DNA from: Agrococcus jejuensis
GTDB lineage: Bacteria > Actinomycetota > Actinomycetes > Actinomycetales > Microbacteriaceae
Direction: 5' to 3'
Assembly (NCBI RefSeq): GCF_900099705.1
Contig: NZ_LT629695.1
Location: 1,054,001 to 1,118,000, forward strand
Length of the DNA: 64,000 nt
A model generated the notes under the pieces. The model made no database searches, was not told the DNA's origin, and saw only the letters and a program-made list of their open reading frames with translations. The translations under genes were made by a program, and so were the position numbers. Numbering within the stretch: the stretch's first letter is position 1; each line of letters begins with the position of its first letter. Shown piece by piece: positions 26,987-35,420 of this stretch.

Positions 26987-28171
26987 TCAGTTGAAGAGCC
27001 GTGCGTAGAGGCCCTCGCCGGTGCCGAGCCCGAGGCCGGTGTTGAGTCGGCCGAGCATCGTCATCTGCGTCGACATGAAGATGTCGAGGCCCTGCATGCT
27101 TCCGAGCTTGCCCATGTCCTTGCCCGTGTGCAGGCGCGCCATGATGTCGACGAACCGGCCCTCGGTGCCGTGGTTGCGGGCGAAGTGCGAGAACGAGTTG
27201 CGCAGGCCCTGCGACATCGACCCCGTGTGGCGGAACGCCGCCTTGCCCGAGCCGAGCACGACCGACATCTCGGTGCGGATCGCCGACCGCCCGGGACCCG
27301 TGAGCAGGCCGCCGGCCACGTCGTCCATGAACTTCATCGAGCCGAGCTTCGACAGGCTGCCGAAGGGTATGACGCCGATCGCGGCGCCGATCACGTCGCC
27401 CCAGCCCGCATCGCCGCGGCTCTTCTGGTAGAGCGTGAGCACGAGCGTCGCGATCGCCACGACCGCCGCGAGGGCGCCGATGATCGGGCCGCCGATGACG
27501 AGCGCCGCGACCATGAGCACGACGCCCGCCCACTTCAGCACCGTCAGGGCACCCGCGACGAAGCCGTCGAGGTCGTCCCAGCGGGAGTCCTTGATCTTGC
27601 CGGCGAGCGCGGTGCCGATGTCGTCGGCCGCCTGCTCGAACGCCGTCTCCCACGTGTCGTAGTCGTCGTCGAACAGGTCGGCCTCGGCGAGCCAGGCGTC
27701 GTACGCCTCCTGCTTCGCGTCGTCCTCGGCCTGCTGGCTCTTCGCCTCGTCGCTGCCCTCGTCGGGCTGCAGGAAGCCGCCCACGCCGCGACCGTCCTTG
27801 TCGCCGGGCAGGTCCTCGTACGTCTGCCAGAGGGTCTCGCAGTTCGTGACGTGGTCGTTGAGGCCCTCCTGCACCTGCGAGAGCGCGAAGCCGTAGCGCC
27901 ACACGACGGGACCCGTGGGCGTGTACAGCTCTCCGGCCTCCTTCAGCGTGCCGTGCGAGCTGCCGACGCCCTCGATGAGCTTCTCGACCGCCTTGCCCTT
28001 GAGGCCGTGGGTGCCGTCGGCGAGCGACTGCAGCACCGCGGCGCTGTCGGTCATCGTCTCGCCGAGCTGCCGGATCTCGGTGCCGCGCTGCATGATGCGC
28101 CCCGGCCGACCCTCGAGCCGCTCGATCTCGCGGTCGTCGCGCGACCGCTCCATGCCGCCGAACCAGCCCAT
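26987..28171 (-). CDS. WXG-linked effector-like membrane protein (cassette 3)
   Basis: 394 aa, same plan as the 384-aa protein of cassette 2. The N-terminal region shares EGRPGRIMQRGTEIRQLGE with the EGRGYSIQSRGRTMGELGE of that protein; a charged linker with DEAKSQQAEDDAKQEAYDAW follows; hydrophobic segments occupy about residues 215-265; then GDVIGAAIGVIPFGSLSK and a ~125-aa tail rich in Gly, Met and Lys with no recognised domain. Possible exported effector with a variable tail. ATG 28171 shares one base with the stop of the WXG-like gene. Confidence 0.72.
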   Translation of the reverse strand: MGWFGGMERSRDDREIERLEGRPGRIMQRGTEIRQLGETMTDSAAVLQSLADGTHGLKGKAVEKLIEGVGSSHGTLKEAGELYTPTGPVVWRYGFALSQVQEGLNDHVTNCETLWQTYEDLPGDKDGRGVGGFLQPDEGSDEAKSQQAEDDAKQEAYDAWLAEADLFDDDYDTWETAFEQAADDIGTALAGKIKDSRWDDLDGFVAGALTVLKWAGVVLMVAALVIGGPIIGALAAVVAIATLVLTLYQKSRGDAGWGDVIGAAIGVIPFGSLSKLGSMKFMDDVAGGLLTGPGRSAIRTEMSVVLGSGKAAFRHTGSMSQGLRNSFSHFARNHGTEGRFVDIMARLHTGKDMGKLGSMQGLDIFMSTQMTMLGRLNTGLGLGTGEGLYARLFN

Positions 28172-28461
28172 CAGCCCTCCATGCCCTTCGCCGTCTCGAC
28201 GTCCCAGTCGGTGAAGCCGTCGAGCACGCCCTGCACGTGCTCCTGCACCTTCTTGAGGTCGTCGCGCAGCTCGTCGCGCTTGTCGTCCCAGCGATCCTCG
28301 AAGTCCTCGACGGCCTCGCGCAGCCGGTCGCGGCCGAACGGGTCGCCGATCGCCTCCTCGAGGCGGTCGGCGCGACCCTCGGCGGCGTCGAACTCGCCGA
28401 CGATCGTCACGAGGTACTCGTTCAGCGTGCGCAGGTCCTCGAACTTCACGAGCACGTCCAT
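28171..28461 (-). CDS. WXG-like small helical protein (cassette 3)
   Basis: 96 aa, strongly acidic, two helices: VKFEDLRTLNEYLVTIVGEF and, after EDFEDRWDDKRDELRDDL, a second long helix. The W-D-D turn replaces W-x-G exactly as in cassette 1. ATG with GGAGG five bases upstream. First gene of cassette 3, behind promoter D, directly downstream of essC. Likely escort of the 394-aa protein for export. Confidence 0.77.
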   Translation of the reverse strand: MDVLVKFEDLRTLNEYLVTIVGEFDAAEGRADRLEEAIGDPFGRDRLREAVEDFEDRWDDKRDELRDDLKKVQEHVQGVLDGFTDWDVETAKGMEG

Positions 28462-28497
28462 GCGAGCCTCCTAGCAGCCTGATGGGGAACGACCTCC

Positions 28498-28549
28498 ACG
28501 CTAGGAGGCGCCGCTGGACGACGCCATGGGGAGGACTCCCCATGGCGTC
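28498..28549 (-). promoter_or_regulatory. WXG-cassette promoter D with extended palindrome
   Basis: ATGGGGAGTCCTCCCCAT (minus strand, 28526-28543) is perfect and extends to 14-bp arms (28520-28549) when the flanking GACGCC/GGCGTC is included. TAGCGT lies exactly 22 bp away at 28498-28503. The palindrome begins one base past the essC stop codon, so it might also help end the essC transcript. Confidence 0.78.
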
Positions 28550-28550
28550 G

Positions 28551-31500
28551 TCACGCGGGAGGCAGGACCGTCGCCTCGCTCACGAGCTCGTCGGCGGCGC
28601 CGGCGGGCACCGCGACGCGACCGAGCGGCACGGGCGCCGTCGCCGTCTGCACCAGCGGCATCTGCATCGTGACCGCACGGCCCGACTGCACGAAGATCCC
28701 TCGGCCCACGGGGAAGTCGACGCGCTTGACCTTCGGGAAGGGCACCTTGAACACCGAGTCGCCGTCGAACGAGTCGGGCTTGAGGATGATGCCCTTGCGG
28801 CCCGCCTTGAAGTCGCCGATGAACCCGAAGCCGCTCGTGACCTGCGCCACGTCGACGTCGCCGACGAGGAAGTGGTCGGAGCGGTTCACGGCCTGCATGA
28901 GCTCCTTGAGCTTGCGCTCGGCGTCGGAGTCGGCGAACTGCGGCACGTTCTCCATCACGATCATGATGCGACCGGGGATCGTCTCGTCCTTCACGATGTC
29001 GACGAGCTCGGTCGCGAGCGCCTTCGCGTCGTCGACCGTCACGGCGCTGCGCACCCACGGCGCGTAGTCCTTCAGCACCGTGCGGCGGCCGGCGAAGTGG
29101 AACAGGCGCACGTCGGGGTCGTAGCGCAGCATGCTGTTGACGATCGCCTTCATGGCGTTCGTCTTGCCCGACTCCGGCGGTCCGGCGACGATGAACGTGC
29201 CGATCGGGTCGAACTCGCGCGGCGCGAGCGTGTCCTCGGCGACGCCCAGCACGGGGAAGTCCTTGATGCGGGCAGGCAGCTTGTCCTCCGACAGCCGCGT
29301 CGGCAGCGCGCCGATCTCCTCGACCTCGCGCGCCCCCTGCCTGCGCAGCTCCTCGGCCAGCTGCCCCATGAGCTTCGACTGCTCGGCGACGTTCGGCGTG
29401 CCGCCGAGCACGGCGATCTGCGTCTCGAAGCCGTCGACGATCGCGCGGCCGGGCGCCGACTGCTCGTCGAGCACGTCGCGCGCGACGCCCACCATGACGT
29501 ACGCGTTCTCGTCGGCGAGGCGCAGCACGACGCGGCGCGACACGTTCGACGAGACGCCCGTCGGCACGGCGCCCGAGCGGTCGGCCGTGAAGATGGCGTG
29601 CACGCCCAGCGGGCGACCCTCGCCGAGGATCCGCATGAAGACGGCGTAGAACGGCGCCCGCGCGCTCGTCATGTCCCACTCCGACTTGAACTGCGGGAAG
29701 TTGTCGATGAGCACGAGGATGCGCGGCATCCGCTCGCCCGTGATCTCGCGGAACTCGGAGATGTCGGAGGCGTTGGCATCCGAGAAGCGGCGACCGCGCT
29801 CGTCGAGCAGCATGCCGAGCGAGCGCAGCAGGCGCTGCACGCGCTCCGCGTCGTCGCCCGAGATGACCGATCCGACGTGCGGCAGCACCTCGAGCGAGCG
29901 CAGGGCGCCCGAGGCGAAGTCGAGGCCGTAGACCTCGACGTCGTTCTCGGGACGCATGCCCGCGCCGATGCCGACGGTGCGCAGCACGCTCGACTTGCCG
30001 GCGCCCGACGTGCCGTAGACGAGCAGCGAGCCGTCGCGGTCGGGCAGGAAGTACATCGACTCCTGCATCTGCCGCTCGGGGATGTCGGCCTTGCCGAGCA
30101 GGATGCGCCGGTCGTCGTGGATCGGCAGGTCGCGCATGTCGACCGTGCGCTCGAGGTCGTCGAGCCACGGGCGACGCGGCGCGGGGATGCCCGCCTCCCC
30201 CACGGCGTCGATGAGCGTGCGCACGATGCGCTTCTGGTCGTTGGGACCGGGGTCCACGTCCTCGTCGACCTCGACCTGCTGCTCGCGCTCCCACCGCACG
30301 AGCGAGCCGAAGCGCAGCTCGGCGACCTGCACGTCGGCGGTCTGCACGACGTCCTCCTCGGTCCAGCCGCCCGCGTACGCCGACTGGAACGGCACGAGGC
30401 GACCGGGACCGGTCTTCGCGATGCCGCGGCCGGGGATCGACGGGTCGAACGTGCCGGCGACCGGGTCGTCGACGACGTCCTTCGAGTCGGACTCGTCGGC
30501 CATGCGCAGCGCGACGCGCAGGTTGGTGTTGGCGCGCAGGTTGTCCTTGATGACGCCCGCGGGGCGCTGCGTGGCCATGATGAGGTGGATGCCGAGCGAA
30601 CGACCGCGCTGGGCGATGTCGACGACGCCGTCCACGAACTCGGGCACCTCGCCCGCGAGCGCCGCGAACTCGTCGATCACGAGCACGAGCGCGGGCGGGC
30701 AGTCGGGGTCGCGTCGCTTCTCGAGCTCGAGCAGGTCCTTGACCTTCTTGCGGTTGAAGAGGTGCTCACGGTGGTGCAGCTCGGCGCGGAGGCTCGTGAG
30801 CGCGCGGCGCACGAGGTGCGGCGACAGGTCGGTGACGAGGCCGACGCAGTGCGGCAGCTCGACGCAGTCGGCGAACGCGGATCCGCCCTTGTAGTCGACG
30901 AAGAGGAACGTGACGCGGTCGGGGCTGTGGGCGGCGGCCATGCCGAGCACCCACGCCTGCAGGAACTCCGACTTGCCGGCACCCGTCGTGCCACCCACGA
31001 GGGCGTGCGGGCCCTGCGTGCGCAGGTCGAGCGTCATGGCGTCGGTCGCGCCCTGGCCCATGACGGCGCGCAGGTTGCCCGCCTTCTTCATGCGCGGCTG
31101 CTGCGCGCCCGAGCGGTCGATGATCGTGTTGTTCTGGCGCCAGCGCTCGACGACCGCCGAGGGCTCCTTGGCGATCTCGTGGCCCGTGAGCGTCAGCAGG
31201 TTCACCGAGTTGGGGATGTCGGAGGAGTCTTCGATCACGGTCGACGAGTCGACGACGGGCGCGAGGCGCTTCGCGAGCATGTGCATGTACTCGTTCGACA
31301 CGCCCTCGACGACGACGTCGCGGTACGTGACGCCCGACCGCACCGTGCCGACCTGCGCGGATGCGAGTCCGTCGGTGACGTCGATGAACGTGCGGCACGC
31401 GGCGGGCAGCGACTCGACCGTGGGCGCGACGAACAGCGTGTAGACGCCGACGTCGGGGCCGCGCTCGAGGATCTGCGTGAGGCGCGGGCGGTCGACGGGG

Positions 31501-33137
31501 GCGTCGTTCGTGACGATGAGCACGATGGCGGTGCCGCCCGCGTACTTCGACTCCTTCGACGCGCGCTCGACGTCGGTGCCGAAGTCCATCGGATCCCAGT
31601 CGTCCTTGTACGGCGCGCGCAGGTCGGCGTCGGTCTTCTTCGACCGCCGCATGATGTGCTCCTCGATCGCCGAGAGCAGCGCCTGCCCCGTCGGCGCCGA
31701 GTCGGCGAGCGGCATGTCCTTGAACGGGTTCTTCTCGCTCGTCGTGTGCGGCAGCCACTTGAGCCACTCGAGCTCCTCGACCCAGTCGGGGTCGGCGAGC
31801 GCCACCGAGACGACGTCGTTCGGGGCGTGGAGGCCGAAGAGCTGCACGCCGAGCCCGCGCATCGCGTCGCTCGCCGCCGCCTTCGGGCCGGCGACGCCGA
31901 GCGAGCCCGTCGACAGCAGCGTCTCGAAGACGGGCACGTCGCTGATGGTCGCGTACCGCTCCTCGAGCGCGTCGACGCGCTCGACGTACTCGGGCAGGCC
32001 CTCCTGCACCTCGGCGCGCTTGATCTCGTTGCGGCTCTCGGTCGTGCACGTGCCCAGGCGCACGCCCAGGAAGCTCCAGTGCTCGGGGCGACGCGTCCAC
32101 AGCATGGGCCCGAGGCGCATGGCGTGGTCGAAGACCTCGGCGACGGGCGGCGCCTCGAGGTTGCGCACGCGGCGCTCCTCGGGGATCGCGCGGTACAGCA
32201 GCTCCTCGAGGCGCTCGAACTGCTTCTCGAACGTCGCGGCCTCCGCCTTGATCTTCTGGCCGAGCTGCGTGCGCTGCGAGATGAAGTTGCCCGCGAGCAT
32301 GAGCGGGGTCATGAACGCGACGATGAGCGAGCGCGCGCGGCCCGTCATGGCGAAGAGCGTGGAGGCGAGGATGATCGGCGCGATGAGCATGGGCCACGGG
32401 AACATCCGCGACGACGGCTCCTTGGGCATGCGCGGCTCGTCCCACGCCTCGCCCGAGTAGCGCTCCTCGACGCGCGGGCTGCGGTTGAACATGAGCGAGC
32501 CGCCGCGCTCGAGCACGGGGTCGGCGCCGCCGGCGTCGAAGCTGCCCGCGAGCTGCACCTCGAGCACCGACTCGCCGAGCGTGAACGGCTGGCCGGGGAT
32601 GACGCGCAGTCGCGTGACGAGCTGGCCGTCGACGAGCACGCCGTTGGCCGAGTTGAGGTCGACGACCTCGATGTGCGCGCCGACCTCGATGCGCGCGTGC
32701 CGCTTCGACACCTGGCGGTCGCCCACGACGACGTCGCACGACGGGTCGCGGCCGATGGTGTGCTGGCCGGCGGCGAGCTGCACCTCGAGGCCCGCGGCGG
32801 GGCCGCCGACGACGCGCAGCACCGCGAGCGCGGGGCCGCCCGCGTTGGCGGCGCGCTGGCCGCGGCGCTGGCCCAGCGGCATGACGGCGGCGTTGAAGCC
32901 CGAGCCGATCGCCGCCTCGCCGATGAGCGCGTCGGGGTCGAGCGGCTCGAGGCGCGGGCTCGTGGGCGGCGCGACCGCGAGCGTCACGACCTGCTCCTCG
33001 CCGATCGCGATGCCGCCCGCGGGGTCGGCGTCGGCGATCTGCCTCGCGACGTCCTCGACCGTCGCGGTCGAGTCGGCGGTCACGACGATGTCGCGCGGCG
33101 CGGCGCCGTCCTTGTGGAGCGTGAGCTTGACCTTCAT
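28551..33137 (-). CDS. essC: EssC-like type VII secretion ATPase (FHA-FtsK/SpoIIIE)
   Basis: 1,528 aa, the likely motor for WXG-protein export. N-terminus: a ubiquitin-like stretch (MKVKLTLHKDG, residues 1-60), an FHA domain around 115-200 (HTIGRDPSCDVVV, SKRHARIEV, LNSANGVLV), the linker FNRSPRVEERY, and two membrane helices at ~244-282. Three FtsK/SpoIIIE ATPase domains follow, with Walker A GTTGAGKSE (~716), GTSGAGKSS (~1041) and GPPESGKTN (~1317). The first has a full Walker B (LVLVIDEF); the second (LVLIDNF) and third (IMIVMENV) are weaker. FHA plus RSPR-type linker is the layout of Firmicutes EssC rather than mycobacterial EccC. ATGA overlap with the FHA-HTH gene. Confidence 0.9.
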   Translation of the reverse strand: MKVKLTLHKDGAAPRDIVVTADSTATVEDVARQIADADPAGGIAIGEEQVVTLAVAPPTSPRLEPLDPDALIGEAAIGSGFNAAVMPLGQRRGQRAANAGGPALAVLRVVGGPAAGLEVQLAAGQHTIGRDPSCDVVVGDRQVSKRHARIEVGAHIEVVDLNSANGVLVDGQLVTRLRVIPGQPFTLGESVLEVQLAGSFDAGGADPVLERGGSLMFNRSPRVEERYSGEAWDEPRMPKEPSSRMFPWPMLIAPIILASTLFAMTGRARSLIVAFMTPLMLAGNFISQRTQLGQKIKAEAATFEKQFERLEELLYRAIPEERRVRNLEAPPVAEVFDHAMRLGPMLWTRRPEHWSFLGVRLGTCTTESRNEIKRAEVQEGLPEYVERVDALEERYATISDVPVFETLLSTGSLGVAGPKAAASDAMRGLGVQLFGLHAPNDVVSVALADPDWVEELEWLKWLPHTTSEKNPFKDMPLADSAPTGQALLSAIEEHIMRRSKKTDADLRAPYKDDWDPMDFGTDVERASKESKYAGGTAIVLIVTNDAPVDRPRLTQILERGPDVGVYTLFVAPTVESLPAACRTFIDVTDGLASAQVGTVRSGVTYRDVVVEGVSNEYMHMLAKRLAPVVDSSTVIEDSSDIPNSVNLLTLTGHEIAKEPSAVVERWRQNNTIIDRSGAQQPRMKKAGNLRAVMGQGATDAMTLDLRTQGPHALVGGTTGAGKSEFLQAWVLGMAAAHSPDRVTFLFVDYKGGSAFADCVELPHCVGLVTDLSPHLVRRALTSLRAELHHREHLFNRKKVKDLLELEKRRDPDCPPALVLVIDEFAALAGEVPEFVDGVVDIAQRGRSLGIHLIMATQRPAGVIKDNLRANTNLRVALRMADESDSKDVVDDPVAGTFDPSIPGRGIAKTGPGRLVPFQSAYAGGWTEEDVVQTADVQVAELRFGSLVRWEREQQVEVDEDVDPGPNDQKRIVRTLIDAVGEAGIPAPRRPWLDDLERTVDMRDLPIHDDRRILLGKADIPERQMQESMYFLPDRDGSLLVYGTSGAGKSSVLRTVGIGAGMRPENDVEVYGLDFASGALRSLEVLPHVGSVISGDDAERVQRLLRSLGMLLDERGRRFSDANASDISEFREITGERMPRILVLIDNFPQFKSEWDMTSARAPFYAVFMRILGEGRPLGVHAIFTADRSGAVPTGVSSNVSRRVVLRLADENAYVMVGVARDVLDEQSAPGRAIVDGFETQIAVLGGTPNVAEQSKLMGQLAEELRRQGAREVEEIGALPTRLSEDKLPARIKDFPVLGVAEDTLAPREFDPIGTFIVAGPPESGKTNAMKAIVNSMLRYDPDVRLFHFAGRRTVLKDYAPWVRSAVTVDDAKALATELVDIVKDETIPGRIMIVMENVPQFADSDAERKLKELMQAVNRSDHFLVGDVDVAQVTSGFGFIGDFKAGRKGIILKPDSFDGDSVFKVPFPKVKRVDFPVGRGIFVQSGRAVTMQMPLVQTATAPVPLGRVAVPAGAADELVSEATVLPPA

Positions 33138-33868
33138 GCGTCGCCTCCGTCGTCGTCCGCGCCGCGCAGCGCCTCGTCGTCGAGCAGCCCGAGGTCGGCG
33201 CGCGTGACGAGCTGCGACGACACCGCGTACTCCACGAGCCGCGCTCGACGGTTGCTCGCGAGCTTGCCCGCGCCGCCGCGCAGGCCCTGCACGCCCATGC
33301 GGTCGAGCTTGTCGCACACGTTGTCGAGCTTGCGGTTGAACCGCGACATCGACCATCCGAGCCGCTCGGCGGCCTTCGTGCTCGTGGGCAGCTCGCTCAC
33401 GCCGACGCCCTCGCGGCGCAGCATCGGCTCGGCGAGCGCCACGATGAGCGCCTTCTGCAGCGCCGTGAGCTGCGACGGCATGACCGTGGCGTCGCCGACG
33501 CCCGCCGAGGCGCCGCTCGCGGCCATCGCGAACGGGGCCGTCGTCGTGTGCACGCCGATCTCGTACGTCGTCGGACCCGCCGTGAACACCACGACGCACT
33601 CGGCGAAGACGAGCGGCAGGCTCGCGCCCGGCGACAGCCACGACTGCACGGCGCCGCCGGCGCTCGAGAGCGTCGCCGACAGTCGCGTGCCCACGTTCGT
33701 GAGCCACCACAGGCCGTCGCGGTGCGCGATCTCGAGGAACGCGCGGTGCAGGTACGGGTTGTCGTCGACGGCGAGGTCGCCCTCACGGCCGATCGTGAAC
33801 GGGCGGTCGACCTCGGGGTCGAACCACTCGCCGGCGAACTCGACGCGGATCACGGTGGGTTCAGGCAT
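33134..33868 (-). CDS. FHA domain protein with C-terminal helix-turn-helix
   Basis: 244 aa. Residues ~5-105 look like an FHA domain (FTIGREGDLAVDD, HRAFLEIAHRDGLWWLTNVG). From ~125 on comes LTALQKALIVALAEPMLRRE, then SELPTSTKAAERLGWSMSRF, a probable winged helix-turn-helix with the recognition helix around WSMSRFNRKLDNV. So it may read phosphothreonine and bind DNA. It is the only DNA-binding-type protein in the secretion cluster, and hence a candidate regulator for the palindromic WXG promoters (inference). It overlaps the kinase gene by 8 bp and essC by 4 bp. Confidence 0.82.
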   Translation of the reverse strand: MPEPTVIRVEFAGEWFDPEVDRPFTIGREGDLAVDDNPYLHRAFLEIAHRDGLWWLTNVGTRLSATLSSAGGAVQSWLSPGASLPLVFAECVVVFTAGPTTYEIGVHTTTAPFAMAASGASAGVGDATVMPSQLTALQKALIVALAEPMLRREGVGVSELPTSTKAAERLGWSMSRFNRKLDNVCDKLDRMGVQGLRGGAGKLASNRRARLVEYAVSSQLVTRADLGLLDDEALRGADDDGGDA

Positions 33869-35420
33869 CGATGCAGAACTCCTCGTAGGCGGATTGCTGA
33901 CCCGTCGTGCGCTGGATCGCGACGGAGAGGCACGTCTGGCCGTCGGGGTCGATGGGGATCGACAGCTCGGGCAGCACGGGGGTCTCGCGGATGGGGTCGC
34001 CCTCCGAGGGGTCGGAGCGCACGATGAAGACGTCGCCGTCGACGGGCGAGGGGTTCGCCCACGTGAAGCGCACCTCGTCGCCCTCGACGGTCGCGGTCAT
34101 CGCGATGGGCTTCGAGGGTGCGTTGGGCTGGGGCGCCGCGATGGTCGTCTCGGGCCCCGGCTGCGACGAGCCGTTGCCAGAGGTCACGACGAGCCAGATG
34201 CCGACGCCGACGACGATCGCGAGGACGCCGGCGGCGATCGTGGCGACGATCGGCGTGCGCGAGCGCTTGCGCCGCACGGCCTGCGCCTGCTCCGACGCGA
34301 CGCCCCACGGCGATCCGGCCTCGGCGGCGACGGGCAGCTCGCCAGGCCGCGGGATCGCGGGCCCGGCGGGCGCGCGCACGACGGTCGCATCGGAGACGAT
34401 CTGCGTCGCGGCGGCGTAGCTCGGCATGGCCGGCGCCGGGCTCGACGTCGCGAGCCGCGGGCCGTCGCCGACGTGCGGGTCGATCTCGACGACGCCGCGG
34501 ATGCGCGTCGCGCCGCCGTCCTGGTCGTCGACGGCGTCGACCGGCAGGGAGTCGTCGAGCACGTCCATCTGCGTGACCGACAGGCTCATCTCGGCCTCGA
34601 CCTGCTGCAGCGCGCGACCGAGCGCCTGCGCGCTCGAGTAGCGGCGGCGCGGGTCGACCTCCATCGACGAGCGCAGCACCGCCTCGAGCGACGCGGGCAC
34701 GTCGGAGCGCGCGAGCGGCGCGACGTCGCCGCGCTCGATGCGGGCGATGACGTCGAGGCTCGAGTTCGAGCCGCCGGGCAGCTCGAACGGCGAGCGGCCG
34801 GCGAGCAGCGTGTAGAGCGTCGCGCCGAGGGCGAAGACGTCGGACTCGCGGCCGCTCCACGGCTGCGCCGCGAACGCCTCGGGCGGCGACCACGGGATCG
34901 ACATGCCCGTCGACGCATCCGCCTCGCCCGTCGTCGTCGCGATGCCGAAGTCGGTGAGCGCGGGCCGGTTGTAGGCCGTGACGAGGATGTTCGCGGGCTT
35001 GATGTCGCGGTGCAGCACGCCTGCGCGGTGGGCGGTCTCGACGGCACCGGCGATCTGCACGCCGAGCGCGAGCACCTCGGCGACCGAGAAGCGGTCGCTG
35101 CGGTAGCGCACGCCGAGGTTGGGGCGCGGGCAGTACTCCATCACGAGGTACGGCCGGCCGTCGTCGGAGACCGCGGCGCCGTAGATCGTGACGATCGACG
35201 GATGCGACGACAGCTGGGCCATGACGTTGGCCTCGCGCCGGAAGTGCTCGACGACGTCGGTGTCGACGGCCTCCGACAGCAGCACCTTCACGGCGACGGG
35301 CCGCGACGGCAGCACCTGCTCGTAGAGGAACACGTCGGCGAAGCCGCCGGAGCCGAGCAGCCGGCGATGCTCGTAGCCGGGCAGCAGCGGCGGCGGCGCG
35401 GGCGCGCGCTTGGGGCTCAC
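33861..35420 (-). CDS. Transmembrane Ser/Thr protein kinase with FN3-like ectodomain
   Basis: 519 aa. Kinase domain ~15-275: Gly loop LGSGGFADVF, catalytic Lys in VAVKVLL, HRDIKPANIL, DFG in LTDFGIA and the SPPE version of APE. After a Pro-rich juxtamembrane region, one membrane helix at ~388-410, then an outside FN3-like domain (AMTATVEGDEVRFTWANPSP) with two Cys, instead of PASTA repeats. Probably phosphorylates the neighbouring FHA proteins; PP2C is the opposing phosphatase. GTG start in a GTGA overlap with the FHA/zinc-ribbon gene. Confidence 0.93.
   Translation of the reverse strand: MSPKRAPAPPPLLPGYEHRRLLGSGGFADVFLYEQVLPSRPVAVKVLLSEAVDTDVVEHFRREANVMAQLSSHPSIVTIYGAAVSDDGRPYLVMEYCPRPNLGVRYRSDRFSVAEVLALGVQIAGAVETAHRAGVLHRDIKPANILVTAYNRPALTDFGIATTTGEADASTGMSIPWSPPEAFAAQPWSGRESDVFALGATLYTLLAGRSPFELPGGSNSSLDVIARIERGDVAPLARSDVPASLEAVLRSSMEVDPRRRYSSAQALGRALQQVEAEMSLSVTQMDVLDDSLPVDAVDDQDGGATRIRGVVEIDPHVGDGPRLATSSPAPAMPSYAAATQIVSDATVVRAPAGPAIPRPGELPVAAEAGSPWGVASEQAQAVRRKRSRTPIVATIAAGVLAIVVGVGIWLVVTSGNGSSQPGPETTIAAPQPNAPSKPIAMTATVEGDEVRFTWANPSPVDGDVFIVRSDPSEGDPIRETPVLPELSIPIDPDGQTCLSVAIQRTTGQQSAYEEFCIDA

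Noticed and set aside
20959..28461. The idea that the WXG region is a complete ESX type VII system
   Set aside because: Only the ATPase and WXG-type proteins are present; no EccB, EccD, EccE, mycosin, EsaA or EssB gene could be recognised in the window.
21295..28543. The ATGGG palindromes as ends of a mobile element
   Set aside because: No transposase or target duplication lies between them, and their fixed distance to a -10-like hexamer fits promoters better. A partial role in ending the preceding transcript cannot be excluded.
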